Assembly (NCBI GenBank): GCA_025936675.1
Contig: JAICSX010000059.1
Location: 1-10,274, forward strand
Reading direction: 5' to 3'
From: Sphingomonas sp.
GTDB taxonomy: Bacteria; Pseudomonadota; Alphaproteobacteria; Sphingomonadales; Sphingomonadaceae
Length of the DNA stretch: 10,274 nucleotides
Every line of letters begins with the position of its first letter. The first letter of the stretch is position 1. Positions 1-6,141 of this stretch are shown in pieces. Made by a program: the position numbers and the translations under genes. The notes below the pieces were generated by a model that had not been told where the DNA came from, made no database searches, and saw only the letters and a program-made list of their open reading frames with translations.

Positions 1-1
1 C

Positions 2-442
2 GTGGCGATCGCAAGCAATTCGGGCGCTCCGCTCCTCCTTGCAGCCGAGCATCCAATCCTTCTCGATACCGGAGCCGAGGTGGTGTCCGGTTCGACCAGG
101 ATGAAGGCCGGAACCGCGCAGAAGATCGCACTCAACCTGCTCTCGACCGCGATCATGCTCAGGCTCGGACGCGTATACCAGGGTCTGATGGTCGACATGC
201 GTGTGTCCAATCACAAGCTGCGCACTCGCGCCGTCGCAATCGTCGCGGAAATAAGCGGCGTTGAGCCGGATGGCGCGGCGGCCGCGCTGGATGCCGCGCA
301 CAACGACATCAAGGTTGCGACACTGGTGGCCATGGGGGTGAGCGCTTCGGAGGCGAGCGCTCTTCTCGCCGCCTCTGGCCAAAACCTCAGAGCAGCGGTT
401 GCGGTGCTGCGCAGCGGCGATTCGGCGAGAACCCATTCCTGA
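2..442 (+). CDS. murQ: N-acetylmuramic acid 6-phosphate etherase, C-terminal part (5' end outside window)
   Basis: MurQ cleaves the D-lactyl ether of MurNAc-6-phosphate to give GlcNAc-6-phosphate plus D-lactate in cytoplasmic peptidoglycan recycling. The visible 146 residues contain the family hallmark [12 protein letters not shown] (about residues 30-41 of the visible part), followed by the helix [21 protein letters not shown] and the NHKLRTRA segment. This is the end of the SIS sugar-isomerase domain. The last 50 or so residues match the small helical C-terminal domain typical of MurQ. The family is about 300 aa, so roughly the second half is present. The GTG at position 2 is an internal codon and the true start lies upstream. 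The stop is TGA at 440-442. The frame is clean and codon use is GC-rich, like the symporter at the other end of the window. I am confident of the family; partners upstream are not visible. Confidence 0.93.
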   Translation: MAIASNSGAPLLLAAEHPILLDTGAEVVSGSTRMKAGTAQKIALNLLSTAIMLRLGRVYQGLMVDMRVSNHKLRTRAVAIVAEISGVEPDGAAAALDAAHNDIKVATLVAMGVSASEASALLAASGQNLRAAVAVLRSGDSARTHS

Positions 443-687
443 CCGCCCCCCAAAGGCGTCCGCTCCTCTCGTCTGCTTTCCAACTGAACTGCCGCGGGCA
501 TGGCTCGAGGCCATTGTCCGTTTTCGCCCGCAGAAAACGTTCGCAGCGCCGCCGCGGCGCGACGGGACAGGGCGTGCATCTGCTCGGCTGAATTCGCGCG
601 CGGCGGCTGTGCCCCCCTTCTCGAGCGGCGCTATTGTGTGACGCGCAGATTTGCGCACCCGAACGGCAGCCACAAGTGGAGAAAATC
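443..687. other. Intergenic gap murQ / His-rich protein gene
   Basis: This 245-nt GC-rich stretch has no ORF that I would accept as a gene. It contains two hairpin-forming inverted repeats (519-539 and 546-560). It must also hold any promoter of the downstream His-rich gene, but I cannot identify convincing -35 and -10 hexamers. Confidence 0.5.
519..539 (+). terminator. Possible terminator hairpin after murQ
   Basis: A perfect 7-bp inverted repeat, CGTTTTC (519-525) and GAAAACG (533-539), is separated by a 7-nt loop and lies about 77 nt downstream of the murQ stop. A second GC-only hairpin (GCGCCG, CCG loop, CGGCGC) follows at 546-560. Neither is followed by a T-run, so intrinsic termination is only a guess. 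A regulatory dyad is equally possible. Confidence 0.3.
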
Positions 688-1215
688 ATGGGTCGTGCCA
701 CGCTCATGTGCGTAGCGCTGGCGGCGGCGGTGCTGGGTTGGCCACTCGCCGCGCAGCAGACCATCCCCGACGAGCCGGCTGCGCCGACGCAGCAGCCGTC
801 ACCGCCGCCCGCCCCCGAGCTTCCTCCGCCCCTGCCGCGAGGCTCGACCGAGCTGCCGCCTCCGTTCCCGCACTACCCTGCCAGAGCACCAAGGGAGCAC
901 GACCCCAATTATCATGCGGGCACGCGCGCGCATCAGCGCCGCAAATCACATCGTGATGCCAAGATGCATCACCGCACGGCAGCGCATCACCAACGTAAGG
1001 CGCATCACCACGCGCATGAGCACTTTTCGAAGCGCACAGTGCGCCAGTGTCACCGCATGAGCTACAGGCAGATCGTCCGACACAGCAGCTGCAGGACCAT
1101 GATCATGCAGGATCTCGAAACGGCCGAGCTTCGTCGAGATCATGTCCATCATCACGCGTCCGCGCATCGTCATCGCTCCGCCCATCACCTCAAGGCCCGT
1201 CACCACCGAGTTTGA
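688..1215 (+). CDS. Secreted proline/histidine-rich small protein
   Basis: This is a predicted exported protein of 175 aa with no assigned function. ATG 688 is chosen because it gives a clean signal peptide (positive N-terminus, hydrophobic core, LAA-type cleavage near residues 20-23) and follows a purine-rich GTGGAG at 676-681. An in-frame ATG at 634 would add 18 uncharacteristic residues. The mature part starts with a Pro-rich tether (about 30-65), followed by a region with about 26 histidines among 114 residues, rich in Arg and in HH/HHH clusters. Inside it is a non-repetitive core with Cys121 and Cys135 (CHRMSYRQIVRHSSC, then MIMQDLE). I recall similar small His-rich proteins with this Cys-containing core in sphingomonads. 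Metal binding (Ni, Zn or Cu) in the periplasm is inferred only from composition. No metal transporter or enzyme is next to it. Confidence 0.7.
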   Translation: MGRATLMCVALAAAVLGWPLAAQQTIPDEPAAPTQQPSPPPAPELPPPLPRGSTELPPPFPHYPARAPREHDPNYHAGTRAHQRRKSHRDAKMHHRTAAHHQRKAHHHAHEHFSKRTVRQCHRMSYRQIVRHSSCRTMIMQDLETAELRRDHVHHHASAHRHRSAHHLKARHHRV

Positions 1216-1560
1216 CCGGAACCGCGGCCGTGCTTTTGGACACTTCGGAGCGATTGGTGCGATCGCAAACGCGACGGGTCCAGGATGTTGCTGAGGCTGG
1301 TCGCGAGACTGCTTGCAGCTGCTGGTGGTTGGAGTGATAATCGGGGAGGTCGCAGGGTCGGCGCTGGTATGACTCATGAGCCGGTTGGAAGTGATGGGCA
1401 TGATCTCCTTGGCGGGGACGGTCCTCGGGGGGCTCGCCCTCCTCGCCGGTTTAGCCTTGATCCGCTTGATGTGAGATTCGGCGTCGCTTGACCCAGCTGC
1501 GTGGCATCCGAATTGCCAGTGTCGTATTGGCCGCCTGCCGGGGATGCCCGGAGAGCAGAG
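1216..1560. other. Gap before recombinase: no firm gene, possible decayed membrane-protein coding
   Basis: No well-supported gene is seen here. One plus-strand frame reads hydrophobic in two blocks separated by a stop: a block ending at TGA 1370-1372 (core LLVVGVIIGEVAGSALV), then the short ORF at 1376-1474. The 262-codon minus-strand frame across this region reads antisense through both flanking genes and has the shuffled composition expected of a shadow. If the recombinase is part of a mobile element, its attachment site would be expected in or near this gap, but I see no convincing dyad. Confidence 0.4.
1376..1474 (+). CDS. Possible 32-aa single-TM small ORF
   Basis: The ORF encodes a short peptide that is almost entirely one transmembrane helix (MISLAGTVLGGLALLAGLA, ending LIRLM) before TGA 1472-1474. 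No good ribosome-binding site precedes ATG 1376. An internal ATG at 1400 is preceded at about 8 nt by GGAAG (1387-1391), which would give a 24-aa peptide. The same frame upstream is also hydrophobic but has a stop, so this may instead be the tail of a decayed two-helix membrane protein. I do not recognise it. A chance ORF is the main alternative. Confidence 0.2.
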   Translation: MSRLEVMGMISLAGTVLGGLALLAGLALIRLM

Positions 1561-3318
1561 ATGCCAAAACCCCACCACAGCAATCTCGCCATTAAGCGTT
1601 GCGCCATTTACACGCGAAAAAGCGTTCAACTTGGCCTCGAGCGGGACTTCAATACGCTGGAAGCCCAGCGAGCAATTTGCTCCGCCTACACGACGAGCCA
1701 GGCACACAAGGGATGGCAGGCGCTTGCCAAGCATTACGATGATGGTGGCGAGTCCGGCTCGACGCTGGCTCGGCCCATGCTGCAGCAGTTACTTGGCGAC
1801 ATTGAGAGCGGTCTGGTCGACGTCGTTCTCGTCTACAAGATCGACCGGCTCACGCGGACCCTCCTCGATTTCGTCCGCCTCGCCGACTTCTTCGAACGAT
1901 ACGGTGTGGTGTTCGTCTCGATCACGCAGAACTTCGACACGGCTGACAGCATGGGACGACTTGTCCTCAACATCCTTCTCACGTTCGCGCAGTTCGAGCG
2001 TGAAATGCTTTCGGACCGGCTTCGCGACCGCGTTCGCGCGTGCAAGCAATCGGGACGCTGGGCCGGCGGTCCAGCTCCATACGGGTACGATCTCAGTCGC
2101 CGGAGGCTCCACGTAAATCCGGACGAAGCAGAGCGGGTGAAATGGATCTTCGAACGCTATGTCGAAGTCCAAAACCTGACGCAGGTCTTTCGTGAGGCTC
2201 GCGACAGCGGGATGAGCAGCAAGCGGTGGCGAACACGAGCAGGCCACTTCAGCGGCGGCGGTCCGCTAACCAAATCGCTGATCAATCACATATTGGGCAA
2301 CCCGATCTATGTAGGCGATATCCGCCATGGCAAAGACACGTATGTCGGCCTCCACGCGCCTATCATCGCACGGAACATCTTCGATCGAGTGCAGGCGATC
2401 CGATCGGCGCATGCCTCAAAGAAGGCCGGTCGCAACGCCGATCACATACTGACGGACCTTCTCTTCGACTGCTTCGGTCGTCCGATGAGCGTCAGAGTGA
2501 CTCTCATCGAAGGAAGTTCGATCAGACGTTCTCGAACTTACGTTTCGTGCCAGAGCGCATGGGGCAAACGCAGGCAACTGAAGCGGATGCGTGCGCCTGC
2601 AGACGAAGTGGAGGAGCTTGTCACAACCGCGATCAGTACCTTTCTCTCCGACGCTGAGCGCGTGCGATCGATGCTCATGTCTTGTGGCAGACACGGGCAG
2701 GAGTTCGAGAGACTCGCCTCCAAATCCAACGCAGCAGGCAAGCGCCTCAATCATGTACCGAGAGATAGACTCCGGCTGATCCTCCGCGCACTCATTGAAC
2801 GCATCGAATTATCTCTTGAACGAGTGAAAATTATTGTCCGATGCAATGAGCTGGAACGCTTCATCGCCTGGGACGGCGTTGGCCTGTTCAAGGCTCGCCT
2901 TGACACTTGGCCGCACTCGCGGACCGAGCTGATTGATGTGCCTGCGTCGTCGATACGCTATGACCGGCATTTACTGATGCCAATCGAGCCAAAGCCGCCC
3001 AACACCCCAACGAATCCGTCGCCGGGTCTCCAGCGGCTGATATCCGAAGCCAGAAAGTTGCAAGCGTTAGTTGATCAGCGGCGCGAGCTCAGCATTCCGG
3101 AGCTTGCCAGCGCGTCGAGGCTCTCGCCATGGCGTTTCGCGCGCGTTCTGCGGCTCAACTACCTTGCGCCGGATATTATTTCCTCGATTCTGGACGGCAC
3201 TCAGCCCGGCGGTCTCACGCGCCAAAAACTCGTCAAAGCCCACCTGCCTATGGACTGGGCACTTCAACGAACATTGCTCGGATTCTCTCCTCGCCAGCCG
3301 CTGGAGGGCGGTGAGTAG
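1561..3318 (+). CDS. Serine site-specific recombinase (resolvase/invertase family, large)
   Basis: Predicted DNA strand-exchange enzyme of 585 aa. It would join or excise DNA through a phosphoserine intermediate. ATG 1561 is chosen because GGAG at 1550-1553 sits 7 nt upstream; the in-frame GTG at 1501 lacks such a site. The resolvase catalytic domain spans about residues 13-160: AIYTRKS with nucleophile Ser21, DRLTR (Arg96, Arg99), and NILLTFAQFERE. The Recombinase domain spans about 165-300 (GGPAPYGY, then HILGNPIYVGDIRHG). Next comes a zinc-ribbon-like segment (LLFDCFGRPMSVR) without the usual paired cysteines, then a helical region, and a C-terminal segment (about 510-575; SIPELASASRLSP, RVLRLNYLAPDII, ILDGTQP) that I recognise from alphaproteobacterial members of this family. 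Those often sit beside a DUF2924 gene, which is absent here. The reading frame is intact. Codon use looks less GC-rich than murQ, consistent with transfer. Its target site is unknown. Confidence 0.9.
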   Translation: MPKPHHSNLAIKRCAIYTRKSVQLGLERDFNTLEAQRAICSAYTTSQAHKGWQALAKHYDDGGESGSTLARPMLQQLLGDIESGLVDVVLVYKIDRLTRTLLDFVRLADFFERYGVVFVSITQNFDTADSMGRLVLNILLTFAQFEREMLSDRLRDRVRACKQSGRWAGGPAPYGYDLSRRRLHVNPDEAERVKWIFERYVEVQNLTQVFREARDSGMSSKRWRTRAGHFSGGGPLTKSLINHILGNPIYVGDIRHGKDTYVGLHAPIIARNIFDRVQAIRSAHASKKAGRNADHILTDLLFDCFGRPMSVRVTLIEGSSIRRSRTYVSCQSAWGKRRQLKRMRAPADEVEELVTTAISTFLSDAERVRSMLMSCGRHGQEFERLASKSNAAGKRLNHVPRDRLRLILRALIERIELSLERVKIIVRCNELERFIAWDGVGLFKARLDTWPHSRTELIDVPASSIRYDRHLLMPIEPKPPNTPTNPSPGLQRLISEARKLQALVDQRRELSIPELASASRLSPWRFARVLRLNYLAPDIISSILDGTQPGGLTRQKLVKAHLPMDWALQRTLLGFSPRQPLEGGE

Positions 3319-3352
3319 TTGGTGTCGGGCAGAGAATAGTTGCTTCCTGACT

Positions 3353-3383
3353 GGCGGCACCGCCAAATGCCATTCGCGATGGC
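3353..3383. terminator. Possible bidirectional terminator between converging genes
   Basis: The 92-nt gap between the recombinase stop (3318) and the XRE stop (3411) has two adjacent dyads: GGCGG-CA-CCGCC at 3353-3364 and GCCAT-TCGCG-ATGGC at 3369-3383. Position between convergent genes fits a terminator, but the stems are short and there is no T-run on either strand. Confidence 0.3.
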
Positions 3384-3410
3384 GCCGGCGTTCAAAGAGA
3401 AATCTGCGGG

Positions 3411-3698
3411 CTACGCCGTTTCGGCCAGCATCAATCTTTCCGGCGGCACGTCCAAGGCTTCGGCCAGGGTACCGATCGTTTCGAGCGTGGCGCTGTGGCG
3501 GCCGCGTTCAAGCTGATTGAGGAACGTTCGGCATATTCCAGCGGCAGAGGCCAGTTGCTCCTGAGTCATCTGCCTCTTGCGACGCAGGAGCCGGACGTTG
3601 CGCGCGAATCTTGACCTGAGGCGGTCCCCGGCTTCGCTGCTCGGCGCTCGCCGCCTGGATCGAGCGGCGGTTGTCTTCGATGGGCCTCGGGAGATCAA
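3411..3698 (-). CDS. Small XRE-family HTH regulator
   Basis: Predicted cytoplasmic DNA-binding protein of 95 aa if it starts at TTG 3698. An XRE/Cro-C1 type helix-turn-helix spans about residues 31-91: FARNVRLLRRKRQMTQEQLA (first helices), AAGICRTFLNQLERGRHSA (recognition helix and the conserved ERG turn), then LETIGTLAEALDVPPERLM. The open frame reaches back to 3953, but that part lies antiphase inside the Slam gene and has no domain character. After the Slam stop the only usual start codon before the HTH is TTG 3698, which overlaps the Slam TGA as TTGA. This implies translational coupling, though the upstream Shine-Dalgarno is weak. ATG 3569 would remove part of the HTH. It is the last gene of the lipoprotein/Slam operon, so a role in controlling that operon is possible. 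Belonging to the neighbouring mobile element is the alternative. Confidence 0.72.
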   Translation of the reverse strand: MISRGPSKTTAARSRRRAPSSEAGDRLRSRFARNVRLLRRKRQMTQEQLASAAGICRTFLNQLERGRHSATLETIGTLAEALDVPPERLMLAETA

Positions 3699-5011
3699 AA
3701 GGCCCTGACCAATGCAAATTCGGTCCGTGTCCGCTTGTAGTCGTAGAACTCGATGGTGCTGCGATTGCGCTCGATGGTGAAGCGGGCGACCGGCGAAAAT
3801 CCACGGAAGGTCAGTTGCCTGAACGTGGCTCCGAGCGTCAGGCGCGAATAGCGGTCGCGCCGCTTGTCCGGGAATAACATCAGGCGGTCGTCGGCATTGA
3901 GGCGCCCTATCTCGGCGCTGGCAGTCAGCGTGGCGCGGCCTACATCCTTCCATCCGAGCACGCTTGCTCTCCAGCCACTGGTCGAATAGCCCGGGTCCTT
4001 GAGGCTCTGGCGATCCAGTCCCAGGTTGAGCGCTGCGCCCGTAGTCGTCGATAGTGCCCGCTCGACGCTCACCTGCCCGGAATAGCCCTTGCCGTCCTGA
4101 AGGTCGTTCAATTGATTGTCGATCAGGGAGGCGCTCGAATTGACCCTAAGCTGGGTGCGGCTGCCCAAGGGTCGGATCCAGGTCACAGCCGCGCGTGCCG
4201 ATCGACTGAAGGGCTTTTGCCCATACCAGCGCTGGGTGACGCCAACCTCCAGGTTGAGCTGGTTGCGCCCGACGCGAAGTTCCGGCCCGGCTGCGAAATC
4301 CAGAGCGACATCGTTGAAGTCGCTCTTCCCGTAAAGATCCCCAAAGCCGCTGACTCGGGCGAGGAAGCTAGTGTCTCCATTGCGCAGCGCGAACCGCCGG
4401 AAGGCCTGGCCCCGGAGTGACAGGCCAAGACCGGACCTCGCTTTGCTTGCGTGGTCGATGTCGAAGTCGCCGAAGATCGTTCCAAGCGTATCGGACCGCG
4501 TGGCGTGGTTGATGTTGCTGTCAGGCGCCAAAGCAAGCTCGAAGCTGGCGCCGACCGGCCGGGACGCCCTCAGAGCCTCGGAATATCGGTCGACCAATCT
4601 GGCGACCGCCGGCGGCAATCCCTCCGCCTGGGCCGCCCGAAGCTCACGAAGCGCGGCAGTGGAATCCCCCATCACCTGCAGCAGGTGCGCGAGTTCGAGG
4701 CGAACCGTCGTCGCGTCCGGCTTGTCGTCAAGGATGCGCCGCAGAAGCAGCGCCGCGTCGCGATTGCGCTTTTCCTGAATGAGCAGCTCGGCATGCAGGA
4801 ACCGTGCTTCCGAGCGGATATCGGGATCCGGGTTCTTCTCCAGCGCAGCATAGACGGCGCGGACGGTCACCATATCGCCTTTGGCCGTCGCAATCTCCGC
4901 CAGGCGGAACATCTCGGCAGGAGTCAGCCTCAGTGTCCGCGTCGCCTGCACTGGGGAGGCGGCGGCGCCTGGGAGAGAAGACGCCGCCAGCAGGAGGGCA
5001 GTCGACAGCAT
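3695..5011 (-). CDS. Slam-family surface lipoprotein assembly modifier (TPR + beta-barrel)
   Basis: Outer-membrane protein of 438 aa predicted to move a partner lipoprotein to the cell surface (Slam family, DUF560; sometimes called type XI secretion). A signal peptide occupies residues 1-18 (MLSTALLLAASSLPGAAA) but lacks a charged N-terminus. A periplasmic TPR-like helical domain spans about 25-155 (ALEKNPDPDIRSEARFLHAE, LLLRRILDDKPDATTVRLELA, GDSTAALRELRAA). The rest is alternating-pattern barrel sequence starting near LALAPDSNINHA. It ends with the Slam-like last strands (GFSPVARFTIERNRSTIEFY, then YKRTRTEFALVRAF), closing in a terminal Phe as expected for BAM-assembled barrels. Length is close to the family norm. 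It begins 9 nt after the stop of the lipoprotein gene, in the same frame, so co-transcription is clear. The ribosome-binding site is poor, suggesting coupled translation. The pairing with a TbpB-like lipoprotein strongly supports the assignment. Confidence 0.85.
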   Translation of the reverse strand: MLSTALLLAASSLPGAAASPVQATRTLRLTPAEMFRLAEIATAKGDMVTVRAVYAALEKNPDPDIRSEARFLHAELLIQEKRNRDAALLLRRILDDKPDATTVRLELAHLLQVMGDSTAALRELRAAQAEGLPPAVARLVDRYSEALRASRPVGASFELALAPDSNINHATRSDTLGTIFGDFDIDHASKARSGLGLSLRGQAFRRFALRNGDTSFLARVSGFGDLYGKSDFNDVALDFAAGPELRVGRNQLNLEVGVTQRWYGQKPFSRSARAAVTWIRPLGSRTQLRVNSSASLIDNQLNDLQDGKGYSGQVSVERALSTTTGAALNLGLDRQSLKDPGYSTSGWRASVLGWKDVGRATLTASAEIGRLNADDRLMLFPDKRRDRYSRLTLGATFRQLTFRGFSPVARFTIERNRSTIEFYDYKRTRTEFALVRAF

Positions 5012-5020
5012 GGTTCTTGG

Positions 5021-6025
5021 TTAGTTGCCGCGCTTGGCAATCCACGCGCCGAACGCTTGATGAACCTTGTTGTCCGCCTGCAGAGTTTCGCCGCTCGTCG
5101 CGAAGACGAAGGGCAGTGCCCAGGCGCCAATCGTTTCCTCGGCGCCGGGACCCGTGAACCGGCCGAGGAAGAAGTTGTCGCCGTCCACGTTCGTGTCGAA
5201 CTTGCCCGAATAGGTCGGACTGCCGACCGAAAAAACCGTGTCCTTGAAAGCGTATGTGCCCAGCGGGAGGGACTGCATACCGTCGGGCAAGGACAGGCTC
5301 ATTGAGCCGGTAAGCGAGCCCGCCGCAAAATCGAACGACAGTTGGACATCACCGCCGACCCCAAGCGGGACATAGCCGCCGTAAAAGGTGTCGGATGTCA
5401 TGATGTCAGTGGAGCCTGTAGCAAATCCGGCAAAGTCCGCGTGACCCGTAGTGGGAACGTTCTGCGGCGCGGTCGGTGATCCGAACGCGACCCAACCCCA
5501 GCGGCCGGCAGCGTCTGAGCCCCAGGCAGCCAACTCTGAATAGGAATAGCCCTGCTTGCGAGCCTGGTCGGTCAACAGATAGCCAAGATTCTCGGCGACT
5601 GACGCGGGCTGGAAATAATTGAAATCCGCTGGGTCGTCCGGGACCGACCCCTTGTAGAAAATCAGCTTGTCCCAGTCGGAACCGGGCATTTTTATCTCAT
5701 AATAGCCGGCCGCCGTATATCGTATGTGAGGCTGGTCCGAATCTGCAGACGAGACGGTGTCGAACATCGTCGGCTGGTCGTACTCGTCGAGGTTCCCACC
5801 CGTCCCCGCAATCGAAGCGCCAACGGACGCATATTCACCCGGCGTCGGGCTGGGGAAAATATTGACCGACGCGGCTGTATCCGGAGGCGGCGGAGGCGGC
5901 GGAGGTGGAGGAGGCGGCGCCGGCACAAACGGCGTAGACTCCACGCCTCCGCCCCCGCCCCCGCACGCCGAGAGCGCTATCGCTGTTGCACCGACGAGCA
6001 GGCACCGAAGATGTTGGACGCGCAT
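5021..6025 (-). CDS. TbpB-like surface lipoprotein, probable Slam substrate
   Basis: Predicted lipoprotein of 334 aa. ATG 6025 is preceded at 7 nt by GGGAG and gives a normal signal peptide; ATG 6043 would add six residues with no better site. The lipobox LSAC places the lipidated Cys at residue 21. It is followed by six glycines, a short linker and 12 consecutive prolines (37-48), a flexible tether. The globular part (about 55-334) is rich in Gly, aromatics and beta-strand patterns. Near the C-terminus it carries GRFTGPGAEETIGAW (288-302), which matches the conserved G-F-GP-A-E-GG pattern of transferrin-binding-protein B barrel domains. Only one such barrel seems present, so this is not a full TbpB, and the ligand (metal complex, haem, host or plant protein, or none) cannot be read from sequence. 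It is the first gene of an operon with the Slam translocator that probably exports it. Confidence 0.82.
   Translation of the reverse strand: MRVQHLRCLLVGATAIALSACGGGGGGVESTPFVPAPPPPPPPPPPPPDTAASVNIFPSPTPGEYASVGASIAGTGGNLDEYDQPTMFDTVSSADSDQPHIRYTAAGYYEIKMPGSDWDKLIFYKGSVPDDPADFNYFQPASVAENLGYLLTDQARKQGYSYSELAAWGSDAAGRWGWVAFGSPTAPQNVPTTGHADFAGFATGSTDIMTSDTFYGGYVPLGVGGDVQLSFDFAAGSLTGSMSLSLPDGMQSLPLGTYAFKDTVFSVGSPTYSGKFDTNVDGDNFFLGRFTGPGAEETIGAWALPFVFATSGETLQADNKVHQAFGAWIAKRGN
5882..5917 (-). repeat. Poly-proline codon repeat in the lipoprotein tether
   Basis: Thirty-six nucleotides of nearly pure CCG/CCT codons, in a CCG-CCG-CCT-like triplet pattern, encode 12 prolines in a row. Triplet repeats of this kind can change copy number by slippage, altering tether length in frame. 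Ribosomes usually need elongation factor P to pass such a run. Confidence 0.85.
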
Positions 6026-6053
6026 GACTTTGCTCCCTCGCAAAACCGAGGGG
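6026..6053 (-). promoter_or_regulatory. Ribosome-binding site of the lipoprotein gene inside a leader hairpin
   Basis: On the minus-strand transcript CCCTCG (6052-6047) can pair with CGAGGG (6040-6035) across a 6-nt loop, GTTTTG. The Shine-Dalgarno GGGAG (6037-6033) uses the last three bases of that stem and lies 7 nt before ATG 6025. Folding would therefore partly hide the ribosome-binding site. Whether this matters in vivo is inference. Confidence 0.5.
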
Positions 6054-6082
6054 CCCGCGTAGGACCAACCAAGTCGTGTATG

Positions 6083-6114
6083 CGATGATGATGTGCCGAT
6101 GATCTGCCGATCAT
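6083..6114 (-). promoter_or_regulatory. Operator-like element upstream of the lipoprotein gene (copy A)
   Basis: This 32-nt element matches a second copy at 7655-7686 at 26 of 32 positions. Its core is the perfect palindrome TGATC-TGCC-GATCA (6100-6113). On the plus strand TGCC recurs at 6094, 6105 and 6115, each followed by a GATGATC, GATCAT or TGATCA variant, i.e. repeats spaced 11 and 10 nt. Direct repeats at helical spacing suit OmpR/PhoB-type winged-helix proteins, while a palindrome suits an XRE dimer. Both kinds of regulator are encoded next to it. It ends 57 nt before the lipoprotein start. Confidence 0.55.
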
Positions 6115-6141
6115 TGCCTGATCAGAGTGGCTACCGACTGC

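Noticed and set aside
1501..1560. GTG 1501 as recombinase start
   Set aside because: ATG 1561 has GGAG at ideal spacing and gives an N-terminus matching the family. The extra 20 residues look non-coding.
946..1734. 262-codon minus-strand ORF across the His-rich and recombinase genes
   Set aside because: It runs antisense through parts of two supported genes. Its residues have no recognisable motif.
3699..3953. N-terminal extension of the XRE frame into the Slam gene
   Set aside because: This part is an antiphase reading of Slam's 3' end, rich in Arg, His and Pro, and would overlap it by more than 250 nt.
4451..5305. 284-codon plus-strand ORF opposite Slam and the lipoprotein gene
   Set aside because: It crosses the boundary of two well-supported minus-strand genes and has no domain features.
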